Part shown: positions 1-7,665 of the stretch, one piece after another
Numbering within the stretch: the first letter of the stretch is position 1
How the letters are laid out: each line of letters starts with the position of its first letter
DNA from: an uncultured Cellvibrionales bacterium
GTDB lineage: Bacteria > Pseudomonadota > Gammaproteobacteria > Pseudomonadales > GM7GCV1
Length of the DNA: 34,485 bases
Direction: 5' to 3'
Assembly (NCBI GenBank): GCA_937129725.1
Contig: CAKZNR010000108.1
Span: 1 to 34,485, forward strand
Notes under the pieces: model-generated
What the model saw: only the letters and a program-made list of their open reading frames with translations
What the model was told of the DNA's origin: nothing
The model's database searches: none
Program-made: the position numbers and the translations under genes

Positions 1-1
1 C

Positions 2-763
2 TTGCCCGGCGGAAACTCCGTGGCATTGGGCGATCTGGTGCGGGCTGAATACACCAGCGGCCAGCAGAACATTCGCCACTATAACTTCCGCCGTACCATC
101 ACCTTGGAAGCCGATATCGATGAAAGCCAGACCGATACCGTGCGCGCCAACGAGATGATCCAGCAACATTGGTCAGATATTCGTGACAGCTACCCAACCA
201 TTAGCCTGGATTTTTCCGGCGAGTTGGACGATATCTACGAAGCCATGGGATCGCTGGGCTACTTGGGCTTGATGGGGCTGGGTATTATTTACCTTATTCT
301 GGGTACTCAGTTCCGCAGCTACTGGCAGCCCTTCATTATTATTATGGGCACCCTGCCGCTGGCGTTAACCGGCGTTATTCTCGGCCTGCTTATCACGCGT
401 AACCCGGTGAGCCTTTACACCCTTTACGGAGTGGTGGCTCTGCTGGGTATTGCTATTAATTCGGCCATTGTGCTCATCTCGGCTGCCAACGACCGGCTTG
501 AAGAGGGTATGAGCCTGCTGCACGCCACGGTTTATGCGGCTCGCCGTCGGGTTATACCTATACTGATAACCACCGCCACCACCATCGCCGGCCTGTTTTC
601 CCTTGCGGTGGGCCTGGCTGGCGAATCCCTGGTATGGGGCCCGGTTGCCATGGCGATTGTCAGCGGTCTGAGCGTATCCACACTGCTGACTCTGTTCGTG
701 ATTCCGCTGGCTTTCCGTGCCTTCAAGGGGCTTTCCCTGCGATTCGAAAAAGCCGCAAGTTAG
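2..763 (+). CDS. RND-family efflux transporter, C-terminal part (5' truncated by window)
   Basis: This is the last ~250 residues of an inner-membrane RND (AcrB/MexB-type) proton-driven exporter; the frame is open at the left edge, so the true start lies outside the window. The visible part begins in the periplasmic domain and runs into the C-terminal block of membrane helices: hydrophobic segments around residues 88-103, 110-130, 139-160, 185-206 and 215-236. The stretch YLILGTQFRSYWQPFIIIM followed by a Pro-Leu-Ala-Leu-Thr-Gly segment is the usual start of the second six-helix RND bundle. It ends with a short cytoplasmic tail and a TAG stop. Substrate (drug, metal or other) cannot be told from this part. 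The 81-bp gap to moaA shows no clear terminator. The family call is firm. Confidence 0.9.
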   Translation: MPGGNSVALGDLVRAEYTSGQQNIRHYNFRRTITLEADIDESQTDTVRANEMIQQHWSDIRDSYPTISLDFSGELDDIYEAMGSLGYLGLMGLGIIYLILGTQFRSYWQPFIIIMGTLPLALTGVILGLLITRNPVSLYTLYGVVALLGIAINSAIVLISAANDRLEEGMSLLHATVYAARRRVIPILITTATTIAGLFSLAVGLAGESLVWGPVAMAIVSGLSVSTLLTLFVIPLAFRAFKGLSLRFEKAAS

Positions 764-844
764 GCACTGCTGCTTTCGCTTTAGGTGCTCGCCACGCATT
801 CATGATGCTGGCGCTGCAAATTTATTCCCGTTAGCATCAACAAA

Positions 845-1849
845 ATGTCAGTAACGCCAACACAAGTTCCCCCTCTGGTCGACACATTTGGTCGACAGGT
901 GACCTATTTGCGCCTGTCGGTAACCGACCGCTGTAACTTTCGCTGCACCTACTGCATGGCGGAAGACATGGAGTTCTTGCCAAAGAGTCGCATTCTCAGC
1001 CTTGAAGAAATGCATCGGCTGGCAGCCTGCTTTGTCGAGCTGGGTGTCACCAAAATCCGTCTGACCGGCGGTGAACCTCTGGTTCGCAACGGTATCCTTG
1101 AGCTGGTGCGCCAACTGGCCGCACTGGAAGGCTTGCAGGAGCTCACCATGACCACCAATGGGGCTCTGCTGGGGAATATGGCCGGGGAGCTCAAACGGGC
1201 CGGGTTGAGCCGGCTAAACATCAGCCTCGACAGCCTGAATGCGCAGCGTTTCAAGGAAATGACCCGTACCGGCGATTTGCAGTCGGTGCTGGATGGCATC
1301 GAGGCGGCACGTGATGCCGGTTTTAACAACAGCAAGATAAACGCCGTTTTGCTGGCCGGAATAAACGATATGGAAGCGGTCGATCTGGCGCGTTTCGCGC
1401 TTGAAAACGACATGGATATTTCCTTCATCGAGGAAATGCCACTGGGCGAGATTGATTCACATCAGCGCGCTGCCAGCCAGATATCCAGCGAAGCGGTAAA
1501 AACTCAACTGCGGAAGGAATTCAACCTGGTTCCGTCTGCCGAAAGCACGGGTGGCCCATCGCGCTATTTTCAATGCGAGCAATACCGCCGCAAGGTGGGT
1601 TTTATCTCACCCATATCTGACAACTTTTGCGCCAATTGCAACCGGGTTCGCCTGACCACCGAGGGTCGACTGCTGCTCTGCCTGGGCAATGAACACTCGG
1701 TTGATTTGAAGCAGCTGCTGCGCGACGGTGCCAGTGATCTTGATCTAAAGCAGGCCATTGTTAACTCCATGGGCATCAAGCCGGAACGGCACTACTTCAA
1801 CCCGGCTGAAACGCGTATTCTGCGTTTTATGAACGCAACCGGAGGCTGA
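845..1849 (+). CDS. moaA: GTP 3',8-cyclase MoaA (molybdenum cofactor biosynthesis)
   Basis: Radical-SAM enzyme that, with MoaC, converts GTP to cyclic pyranopterin monophosphate, the first step of molybdopterin synthesis; cytoplasmic. The 334-residue length is normal. The N-terminal radical-SAM cluster motif is C30-x3-C34-x2-C37 (CNFRCTYC), followed by the SAM-binding Thr-Gly-Gly-Glu-Pro segment. Near residue 260 is the second 4Fe-4S site (CANCNRVRLTTEGRLLLC) that binds GTP. The protein ends in Gly-Gly, as MoaA proteins do. The ATG at 845 is preceded by A-rich sequence without a strong Shine-Dalgarno. The next gene starts one base after its stop, so it leads a four-gene (+) unit. No other moa/moe genes are in the window. 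Confidence 0.97.
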   Translation: MSVTPTQVPPLVDTFGRQVTYLRLSVTDRCNFRCTYCMAEDMEFLPKSRILSLEEMHRLAACFVELGVTKIRLTGGEPLVRNGILELVRQLAALEGLQELTMTTNGALLGNMAGELKRAGLSRLNISLDSLNAQRFKEMTRTGDLQSVLDGIEAARDAGFNNSKINAVLLAGINDMEAVDLARFALENDMDISFIEEMPLGEIDSHQRAASQISSEAVKTQLRKEFNLVPSAESTGGPSRYFQCEQYRRKVGFISPISDNFCANCNRVRLTTEGRLLLCLGNEHSVDLKQLLRDGASDLDLKQAIVNSMGIKPERHYFNPAETRILRFMNATGG

Positions 1850-1850
1850 A

Positions 1851-2441
1851 ATGAACGGACTTGTTTTGCTGGCCGCGGGGTGCTCCGTGCGATTCGGCGA
1901 AGACAAGCGCTTTGCCAAATTACCCGACGGCAAAGCCATGCTGCTCGCCACGCTCGAGCGAATTGACGAGAGCTCGGTGCCCTGCTTGGTGGTACTGCGG
2001 CACGACGACCTGGACCTGATCGATCAATTGGCAAATCATTACCCTCGACTGCATTTTGTGCGTTGTCCAGAATCCCCACTGGGCATGGGGTACTCGCTGG
2101 CATTTGGAGTTGAACAGGCCGCGTTCCGTCGTTCTACCGGCGTGGCCATTGCTCTGGCAGACATGCCATTGATAGAGCCGGCCACCTATCGGCGGGTTAC
2201 CCATCACATCAGCAGCGAAAAAATTGTCATACCCAGACACCAACAGATGATTGGCCACCCGATCGGGTTCGGGCAGGATTTTTTTGACCAGTTAAAGGCC
2301 ATACGCGGCGATCAGGGCGCCCGCAGTGTGTGGCAACACAACCAAACACAGGTGGAATATCTGGATATCGAAGACGCCGGTATTCTGGCTGATATCGATA
2401 CGCGGGAAGATATTCCAGCCTTGGAACACCCGACGGAATGA
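1851..2441 (+). CDS. MocA/MobA-like molybdenum cofactor nucleotidyltransferase
   Basis: NTP-transferase-fold protein of 196 residues that probably attaches a nucleotide (CMP in MocA enzymes, GMP in MobA) to molybdopterin. The nucleotide-binding signature is at residues 7-20 (LAAGCSVRFGEDKR), followed by a Gly-Met-Gly-x-Ser-Leu segment, the metal-binding LADMP motif (~residues 103-107), a GHP motif and a GDQGAR loop. The pattern is closer to MocA (cytidylyltransferase serving xanthine-dehydrogenase-type enzymes) than to classic MobA, but I cannot separate them firmly. It starts one base after the moaA stop, which supports a cofactor role, and its stop overlaps the next start in ATGA. Confidence 0.82.
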   Translation: MNGLVLLAAGCSVRFGEDKRFAKLPDGKAMLLATLERIDESSVPCLVVLRHDDLDLIDQLANHYPRLHFVRCPESPLGMGYSLAFGVEQAAFRRSTGVAIALADMPLIEPATYRRVTHHISSEKIVIPRHQQMIGHPIGFGQDFFDQLKAIRGDQGARSVWQHNQTQVEYLDIEDAGILADIDTREDIPALEHPTE

Positions 2442-3280
2442 AATCGGTTTTTCCTCTGCTGCTGGTTTTGAGCACGGCGCTGACAATAAGCTCCTTGGCC
2501 GAGGCGCAAGTGTGGCTTTCGGAAATCGACAACCTTCAGGTGGAGCTGTATCAACGTATGTTCCCGGTCGCTCTGAGTTACAGCCAGCAAAGCAGCTTCG
2601 GCATGATTCAGGTAACCAACCAGACATTTCAGGATGAACTGGGTAAATACGAATTGATTCTGCTGGACCGACCTTCCGAAGACAGCCGCACGCCGCTGCA
2701 ACGAATCGACGAAAAAATAAAACAGCTTCAGCAATCTCCCCGTGTCAGCCTGCTGCAGGTTGACCCCCACCTGGATTCGCAGCTGCCCAGGGTGCGCATT
2801 GATTGGTACGAAGGAGATAGTTGGCACCTCGAATACCTGTTGATCGATGGCCTACGGGAGTACCACTTGCGCTCTGACAGCTTCGCGCCGACAGACCGGC
2901 AGGAGGTTAACCAGCGACTTCAGCGAATTGCAGAGTCTTTCCAGCTAGCTGCCGCACCCGCATCCTACTATGCGGGCTGGAACGCACGCGCCGTAGATGC
3001 TGCTATCACGCCATCGCTCTGGCCAGACTGGCACGAAAAAAGCCAAACAAACCTGAAAAAGGCGTTGGCATTGGCCACCGCATCCTGCAGTGAGGCAAAT
3101 CCCCTCACCCCGGCTGAACTGGTGCTTGAGGTTTCAGAAACAGGCTTGGTTGCTGAAGCCTTCTCCTCGCCGCGGGGAAAGTACGGCAGGTGTCTTGAGC
3201 TGGAGCTAATTGGTCTACAATTACCCCCGACATCCGCTAGCCAGACTCTTCGTATTCATATTCCGGAAACCGCGCCATGA
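2438..3280 (+). CDS. Secreted protein of unknown function in the moaA operon
   Basis: I do not recognise this 280-residue protein. Residues 1-23 look like a Sec signal peptide (basic start, Leu-rich core, cleavage after Ala-Glu-Ala), so the mature protein should be periplasmic. The rest is soluble, with a glutamine-rich charged stretch around residues 85-105 and only two cysteines in the mature part (near 212 and 247), which could form a disulfide. No catalytic motif or transmembrane helix is evident. The start overlaps the mocA-like stop and its stop overlaps the MarR start, both as ATGA, so it is translationally coupled on both sides and is probably a real gene. Confidence 0.75.
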   Translation: MKSVFPLLLVLSTALTISSLAEAQVWLSEIDNLQVELYQRMFPVALSYSQQSSFGMIQVTNQTFQDELGKYELILLDRPSEDSRTPLQRIDEKIKQLQQSPRVSLLQVDPHLDSQLPRVRIDWYEGDSWHLEYLLIDGLREYHLRSDSFAPTDRQEVNQRLQRIAESFQLAAAPASYYAGWNARAVDAAITPSLWPDWHEKSQTNLKKALALATASCSEANPLTPAELVLEVSETGLVAEAFSSPRGKYGRCLELELIGLQLPPTSASQTLRIHIPETAP

Positions 3281-3795
3281 GCAGTTATTTTCCCGAAAAT
3301 CTTCCTGACCCGAATGGCAACCCCGGCATCGATCTGCCAGCCCTGGCAACCAATAAGATTATTCGCATCAGCAGGCTGCTCGATCGACAGTTGGTTAAGC
3401 TGGCCCACGAATTGGGCATCAGCGTCTCCGACCTCCGGGTGATATTTCTGCTGGGAGAACGCCGCGATTGCACCCTCAAGGAAGTCATTGAAGGCACCGT
3501 GCTGGATCAGGGAAACACCAGTCGCGTAGTTGCCAAACTGGTTGAACAGGGCTTGCTGCAGCGTAGCGAGGACGAGGACGATGCGCGCAAAACCCTGCTT
3601 TCACTAACCGGCGAAGGCCTGAACGTGCTGCGCCGTGCAGCCCCCGAACGGCTCAAACTCGAAAACATGATTGTCGAGGAGTTCAGCGAGGAAGAACGCG
3701 CCCTGCTGAACGCGTTTCTTTCCCGAATCGACAGCCTGACCCAGTCCGAGGCTTTTGACCTCGAGGTAACCGGCGATACCCCGGCTCAGGGCTGA
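3277..3795 (+). CDS. MarR-family transcriptional regulator
   Basis: A 172-residue winged-helix DNA-binding protein. After ~35 residues of variable N-terminus comes an amphipathic dimerisation helix, then the helix-turn-helix around residues 55-85 and the wing with the typical Asp-x-Arg-Lys motif (EDEDDARKTLLSLTGEG, ~105-121), and a C-terminal dimerisation helix. MarR proteins usually repress nearby operons and release DNA on binding small aromatic or oxidised ligands. It is the last gene of the moaA unit (ATGA overlap with the preceding gene) and converges on the PQQ dehydrogenase gene with a 10-bp overlap of coding ends. Target and ligand are not visible. Confidence 0.9.
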   Translation: MSSYFPENLPDPNGNPGIDLPALATNKIIRISRLLDRQLVKLAHELGISVSDLRVIFLLGERRDCTLKEVIEGTVLDQGNTSRVVAKLVEQGLLQRSEDEDDARKTLLSLTGEGLNVLRRAAPERLKLENMIVEEFSEEERALLNAFLSRIDSLTQSEAFDLEVTGDTPAQG

Positions 3796-6101
3796 AGCTT
3801 AAGCGCCACCAGTTCGCCAGGGTGCCCCTGAGCACCCACCGGAACCAGAATGTACTGCTCCCCGTTCACTGCATATGACATGGGTAAGCCGGTTTGCCGG
3901 GCAGGCAGCTCGTATTCCCAAACAATCTCGCCAGTGGTTTTGTCGTGCGCCCGGAACATGGGACCTCCTCCAGACGCTACGTAAAGCCCCGATCCCTCGC
4001 CCGCAAACAACAGGGTTTTTGTCACCAGCAGACCCACCCGCTCGGCATGGCCGGTGCGCGGCAATTCCACGCCCTCGAGCATAGGGTGGTTGGCAATCTC
4101 TTCCGGCGTGTCGGCATTGGCCATGCGCCAGGCGTGCTGACCCGTATTCATGTCAATGGCCGTAATGGTACCGAAAGGCGGCTTTGTCAGGGGCAGGCCG
4201 AAAGGACCCGACAGCCGCGGGCCGCCTGCCACATAGTTCATGCTGGAACGGTCGCTTTGCACCAGCCCCACCGACCCCGGATAGTGCGACGAGGAAACGT
4301 AAAGCAAGCCGCTCTCCGGGTCGGCGACCGCACCTTGCCAGTTGGCGCCCCCGGTTGGGGCCGGCATCAGCAGGGTGCCGAAATTGTCTTCAGTTACCAG
4401 CGTGGGAGGCGTGTAGAGAGGGCCCATGGTGTAGTTGGACGCAATGCGTTTTGCTTCGGCCAGGATTTCCGGAGTGAGATCGTTGAGCAGAGACTCGTCC
4501 ATACCCTGGTGGGCAAATGGCACCGGCAGTGTGGGGAAAGGCTGAGTAGGCGCTGTCCACTCACCGGGGACGTCGGTTTGTGGTACCGGGCGATCCTCAA
4601 TGGGCCAAACCGGCTCGCCGTTGCGTCGATCAAAGGTATAAATAAACCCCTGTTTGGTAACTTGCGCAATGGCGGGAATATCGCGGCCATTTACCCTGAT
4701 GTCCAGAAGCACAGGCGGTGCGGGCGGATCGTAATCCCAAATGCCGTGTCGAATCGTTTGAAAATGCCATACACGTTCCCCGCTGGATGCGTCCAGTGCC
4801 ACCAAAGATTGGCTGAACAGGTTGTCGCCCGGCCGATGGCCACCGTAGTAGTCGCCAGTAGCCGCTTCAACAGGAACGTAGACCATGTTCAACTCGGGGT
4901 CGGCAGACAGGGGCGCCCATGCACCCACGTTGCCGCTGTAGTCGGCGGAACCCTGCAACCAGGTGTCGTAGCCGAATTCACCCGGCGCCGGCACGGTATG
5001 AAAGATCCAACGCCTCTCACCGGTTTTAAGGTCATAGGCAGCGATGTGCCCCTTAACCGTTTCGGGTGAAGAAGGCGCGCGGCCTGCAGGAAACGCGGGG
5101 CCAACAACCAACACATCGTTAACCACCACCGGAGGTGAGCTGTTGCCCACCGGGTCGTTAACCAGATCGACATCCTGGTCGAGATGAAGCTTCATATCCA
5201 CCGCGCCATAATTGCCAAAATTCGGCAGTCGCTCACCACTGGCGGCATCCAGGCCTACCAGGTTGAACCCCGGAGTAATGTAATAAATGCGCCCCTGGCC
5301 ATCGATCTCGGCGTAGGCCACACCGCGGCCTGACCCGCCGCGAGGCGCGTTTTCGCCGCGCTTGCCCTCATCCAGGCGATGCATCCACAGAGTTTCACCC
5401 GTGATTGCATCGATCGCTACAGCGGTACGACGATTGCCGGCGGTGGTATACAGCACACCGTTGGCCATGACGGGAGTGGCCTGGAAATTGAATTCGGGAG
5501 AGGGCCCAAAATTGTCACTCTTCCAGCGCCAGGCAATCTCGAGCTGGTCGACATTTTCCGCGTTAACCAGATCGAGGGGAGAGTAGTTCTGGCTACCTGC
5601 ATCTCCTCGCGGATGCAGCCATTCCTGATTAATTCCCTGCGGCTGATACACCTGGTTATCCAACTCGGCAAGCAACTGTTCGGCATCGCCCTGCGGCATT
5701 TCCAGGTTGACTGACAACAAACCCGTCAAACCACCGGAGAGTTCACTTTCACCTGCGCTGTAGCCGTTTGCCAGCAGCATGTAGGCAAGCACCTGATGGT
5801 ATTGCTGCTCACTCAACCCGTTTGGATTGACCATGGGCATGGTCATGCTGGTAATGGCATAGAGGTTGGCCAACGACTGGCCGGTCCATTTTTCCAGAAA
5901 GGTCGAACCAATCAATGCGCTGCCGCCCTCGCCGCCACCCAGGTTATTACCGTGACAGATGGCACACTCGCGCCGGTAGACAGATTCCCCGGCTACGGCC
6001 TGTTGCAGCGTGAAAAGCCCCTGTTCGGAACCCTGCTGGGCGTCCGCCACATTACTTATGCCAAGACCCAGAAAGAGCAGAAACAGACAGATTTTGTTCA
6101 T
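3786..6101 (-). CDS. PQQ-dependent dehydrogenase with N-terminal cytochrome c domain
   Basis: A periplasmic quinohaemoprotein of 771 residues. Residues 1-21 form a signal peptide. Residues ~34-115 are a cytochrome c domain with the haem site C46-x2-C49-H50 and a candidate axial Met in a Met-Pro-Met-Val-Asn-Pro loop. From ~160 to the end is a PQQ beta-propeller of the quinoprotein alcohol/glucose dehydrogenase family, with repeated Trp-docking segments and the opening WLHPRGDAGSQNYSPLDLVN typical of this branch. The family oxidises alcohols or sugars and passes electrons through its own haem. Alcohol dehydrogenases of this kind usually carry the cytochrome at the C-terminus, so the order here is reversed. 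Substrate unknown. No pqq synthesis genes are in the window. Confidence 0.9.
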   Translation of the reverse strand: MNKICLFLLFLGLGISNVADAQQGSEQGLFTLQQAVAGESVYRRECAICHGNNLGGGEGGSALIGSTFLEKWTGQSLANLYAITSMTMPMVNPNGLSEQQYHQVLAYMLLANGYSAGESELSGGLTGLLSVNLEMPQGDAEQLLAELDNQVYQPQGINQEWLHPRGDAGSQNYSPLDLVNAENVDQLEIAWRWKSDNFGPSPEFNFQATPVMANGVLYTTAGNRRTAVAIDAITGETLWMHRLDEGKRGENAPRGGSGRGVAYAEIDGQGRIYYITPGFNLVGLDAASGERLPNFGNYGAVDMKLHLDQDVDLVNDPVGNSSPPVVVNDVLVVGPAFPAGRAPSSPETVKGHIAAYDLKTGERRWIFHTVPAPGEFGYDTWLQGSADYSGNVGAWAPLSADPELNMVYVPVEAATGDYYGGHRPGDNLFSQSLVALDASSGERVWHFQTIRHGIWDYDPPAPPVLLDIRVNGRDIPAIAQVTKQGFIYTFDRRNGEPVWPIEDRPVPQTDVPGEWTAPTQPFPTLPVPFAHQGMDESLLNDLTPEILAEAKRIASNYTMGPLYTPPTLVTEDNFGTLLMPAPTGGANWQGAVADPESGLLYVSSSHYPGSVGLVQSDRSSMNYVAGGPRLSGPFGLPLTKPPFGTITAIDMNTGQHAWRMANADTPEEIANHPMLEGVELPRTGHAERVGLLVTKTLLFAGEGSGLYVASGGGPMFRAHDKTTGEIVWEYELPARQTGLPMSYAVNGEQYILVPVGAQGHPGELVALKLQP

Positions 6102-6158
6102 TGATACGTTCCCCGTATGAATGCGCCATTATTGGCTGCGCCCCGGGGAAAGCAAATG

Positions 6159-6980
6159 CTAGTGCATCTTTAATTGCGCCAGCAGGGAATCGATGCCCGC
6201 AACTCGGTGGTGCTCCACTCCCAGGCAGGGGTTGCCGGCCCGAATACCGTGATGATCACTGCCCACCGATACGGCCAGCTTATAGCTTGCTGCCATGGCA
6301 AGCAGTTTCGCCGTATCGGCCTGCGTTTGTGAACCAGAGACTACCTCCATGGCCATGCCCCCCGCCTCGACAAACTCCTGCAGCAAGCTGTTCAGACGAC
6401 TGTGCGTAAAGCCATATTTGAGAGGATGAGCCAGAACGGAAACTCCGCCAGCACGGTGCACCCATTCAATGCACTGAAACAGTTCGGGCCAACACTTTTG
6501 TGCAAACGCCAGCCGGCTGTTTGAAAGGTATTTTCGAAAGGCCCGGCTCAACGAAGCTGCCTGCCCGGTATCGACCAGATAGCGCGCAATATGAGGGCGC
6601 CCGGGCGCTCCCTGGATACCCTCGCGCAGCCTTTGAATATCAATCACTAGGCCCCGCTTTCGCAGAGCCTGGCAAATTGCGTCGAAGCGAATTTCGCGCG
6701 CCTCTGCTTGAACTTGTTCGGCCTGTTGCATCGACTTCGAGCTGACATCAACTCCCAGGCCTACCAGATGAATACCCCACCCTCGCCAGCTGGAGGACAG
6801 CTCGATACCGGGTATCAATTGCATTTGCTCGGGAATTACCAGGTCAAGCCGGTAGGCAGCCATGGTATCGTGATCGGTGATGGCCAGTTGGGTTATGCCC
6901 TGACAGGCCGCCAAGTCTATAAGCTTTTGAGGTTCCAGCTCGCCATCCGAGCAGCTCGAATGTGTATGTAAATCAATCAT
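6159..6980 (-). CDS. PHP-domain phosphoesterase, RNase AM/TrpH (YciV) family
   Basis: A 273-residue PHP-fold metal phosphoesterase like E. coli YciV/TrpH, which hydrolyses 3',5'-nucleoside bisphosphates and trims RNA 5' ends. Metal-binding motifs appear in order: HTHSSCSDG at residues 4-12, ITDHDT at ~34-39, a GIELSS segment, HLVGLG, GRPHIARYLVDTG, AHPLKYG and the final VGSDHHG. The ATG at 6980 directly opens the first motif. In enterobacteria the homologue sits beside the trp operon; here trpEGDC is about 12 kb away. It lies upstream of, and on the same strand as, the PQQ dehydrogenase (57-bp gap) and diverges from the glutathione peroxidase gene. Confidence 0.92.
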   Translation of the reverse strand: MIDLHTHSSCSDGELEPQKLIDLAACQGITQLAITDHDTMAAYRLDLVIPEQMQLIPGIELSSSWRGWGIHLVGLGVDVSSKSMQQAEQVQAEAREIRFDAICQALRKRGLVIDIQRLREGIQGAPGRPHIARYLVDTGQAASLSRAFRKYLSNSRLAFAQKCWPELFQCIEWVHRAGGVSVLAHPLKYGFTHSRLNSLLQEFVEAGGMAMEVVSGSQTQADTAKLLAMAASYKLAVSVGSDHHGIRAGNPCLGVEHHRVAGIDSLLAQLKMH

Positions 6981-7055
6981 TATCTATTGTTAGCTTTTGC
7001 TGCAACGGCGGCTGACTAGGCTAGCATACTTGAGGTTACTGGAGGTCATTTTGAC

Positions 7056-7607
7056 ATGGTTCGATTAGTTTCCCTGATATGCCTGCTTGTTGCTGCAGCC
7101 AGCCTGAGCGCACCGCTTCACGCTGCTGATGCAGCCTGCCCAGCCTGGCTTGACCAGGATATGCGCCGACTCGGCTCGACCGAAGTGGTAAACCTGTGCG
7201 ACGAATACTTTGGCAAGCCCATCCTGGTAGTTAATACCGCCAGTAATTGCGGCTATACAGGGCAGTTTGAAGGGTTGGAAGCCATGCACCAGGCCTATTC
7301 GGCTGAAGGCCTGCAAGTGATTGGTTTCCCCTCTGACAGTTTCTTCCAGGAATACGATGACGAGGATAAAACCGCCGACGTCTGTTATCTGAACTACGGC
7401 GTGACCTTCGATATGTTTGCCGAAATTCCTGTGCGTGGCGGCAGCGCGCATCCGCTATTCGCGGGGCTTGCCGCGGAAACAAAAGCGCCCAGCTGGAACT
7501 TCTTCAAGTACCTGATTGATGCCGAAGGCAAGGTTGTTCAGGCATTCAGCAGCGGCGTTAAACCCAGCGACGAAGAGCTGGTCGCCGTTATCAAGTCGCT
7601 GCTCTAA
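7056..7607 (+). CDS. Exported glutathione-peroxidase-family thiol peroxidase
   Basis: A 183-residue GPx-fold peroxidase with a signal peptide (residues 1-23, cleavage near His-Ala-Ala), so it should act in the periplasm. The peroxidatic cysteine is C65 in NTASNCGYT and the catalytic Trp is W147 in SWNFFKYLID. The usual FPCNQFGxQEPG block is changed to FPSDSFFQEY: its Cys and Asn-Gln are lost and one residue is missing, but a Gln-Glu pair remains. C110, in the position of the resolving cysteine of thioredoxin-type enzymes, is kept, so thioredoxin-like recycling is more likely than glutathione. A GGAGG ribosome site at 7041-7045 supports the ATG at 7056. Confidence 0.9.
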   Translation: MVRLVSLICLLVAAASLSAPLHAADAACPAWLDQDMRRLGSTEVVNLCDEYFGKPILVVNTASNCGYTGQFEGLEAMHQAYSAEGLQVIGFPSDSFFQEYDDEDKTADVCYLNYGVTFDMFAEIPVRGGSAHPLFAGLAAETKAPSWNFFKYLIDAEGKVVQAFSSGVKPSDEELVAVIKSLL

Positions 7608-7665
7608 TCGGCGGCCGATGCAAGGATAGGCTGAGCCCCGCAACTGTGGGGCCGTTGGGAAAGCC

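Noticed and set aside
3894-5069. 391-codon plus-strand open frame
   Set aside because: Lies wholly antisense to the well-supported PQQ dehydrogenase; composition is low-information His/Arg/Pro-rich with no domain.
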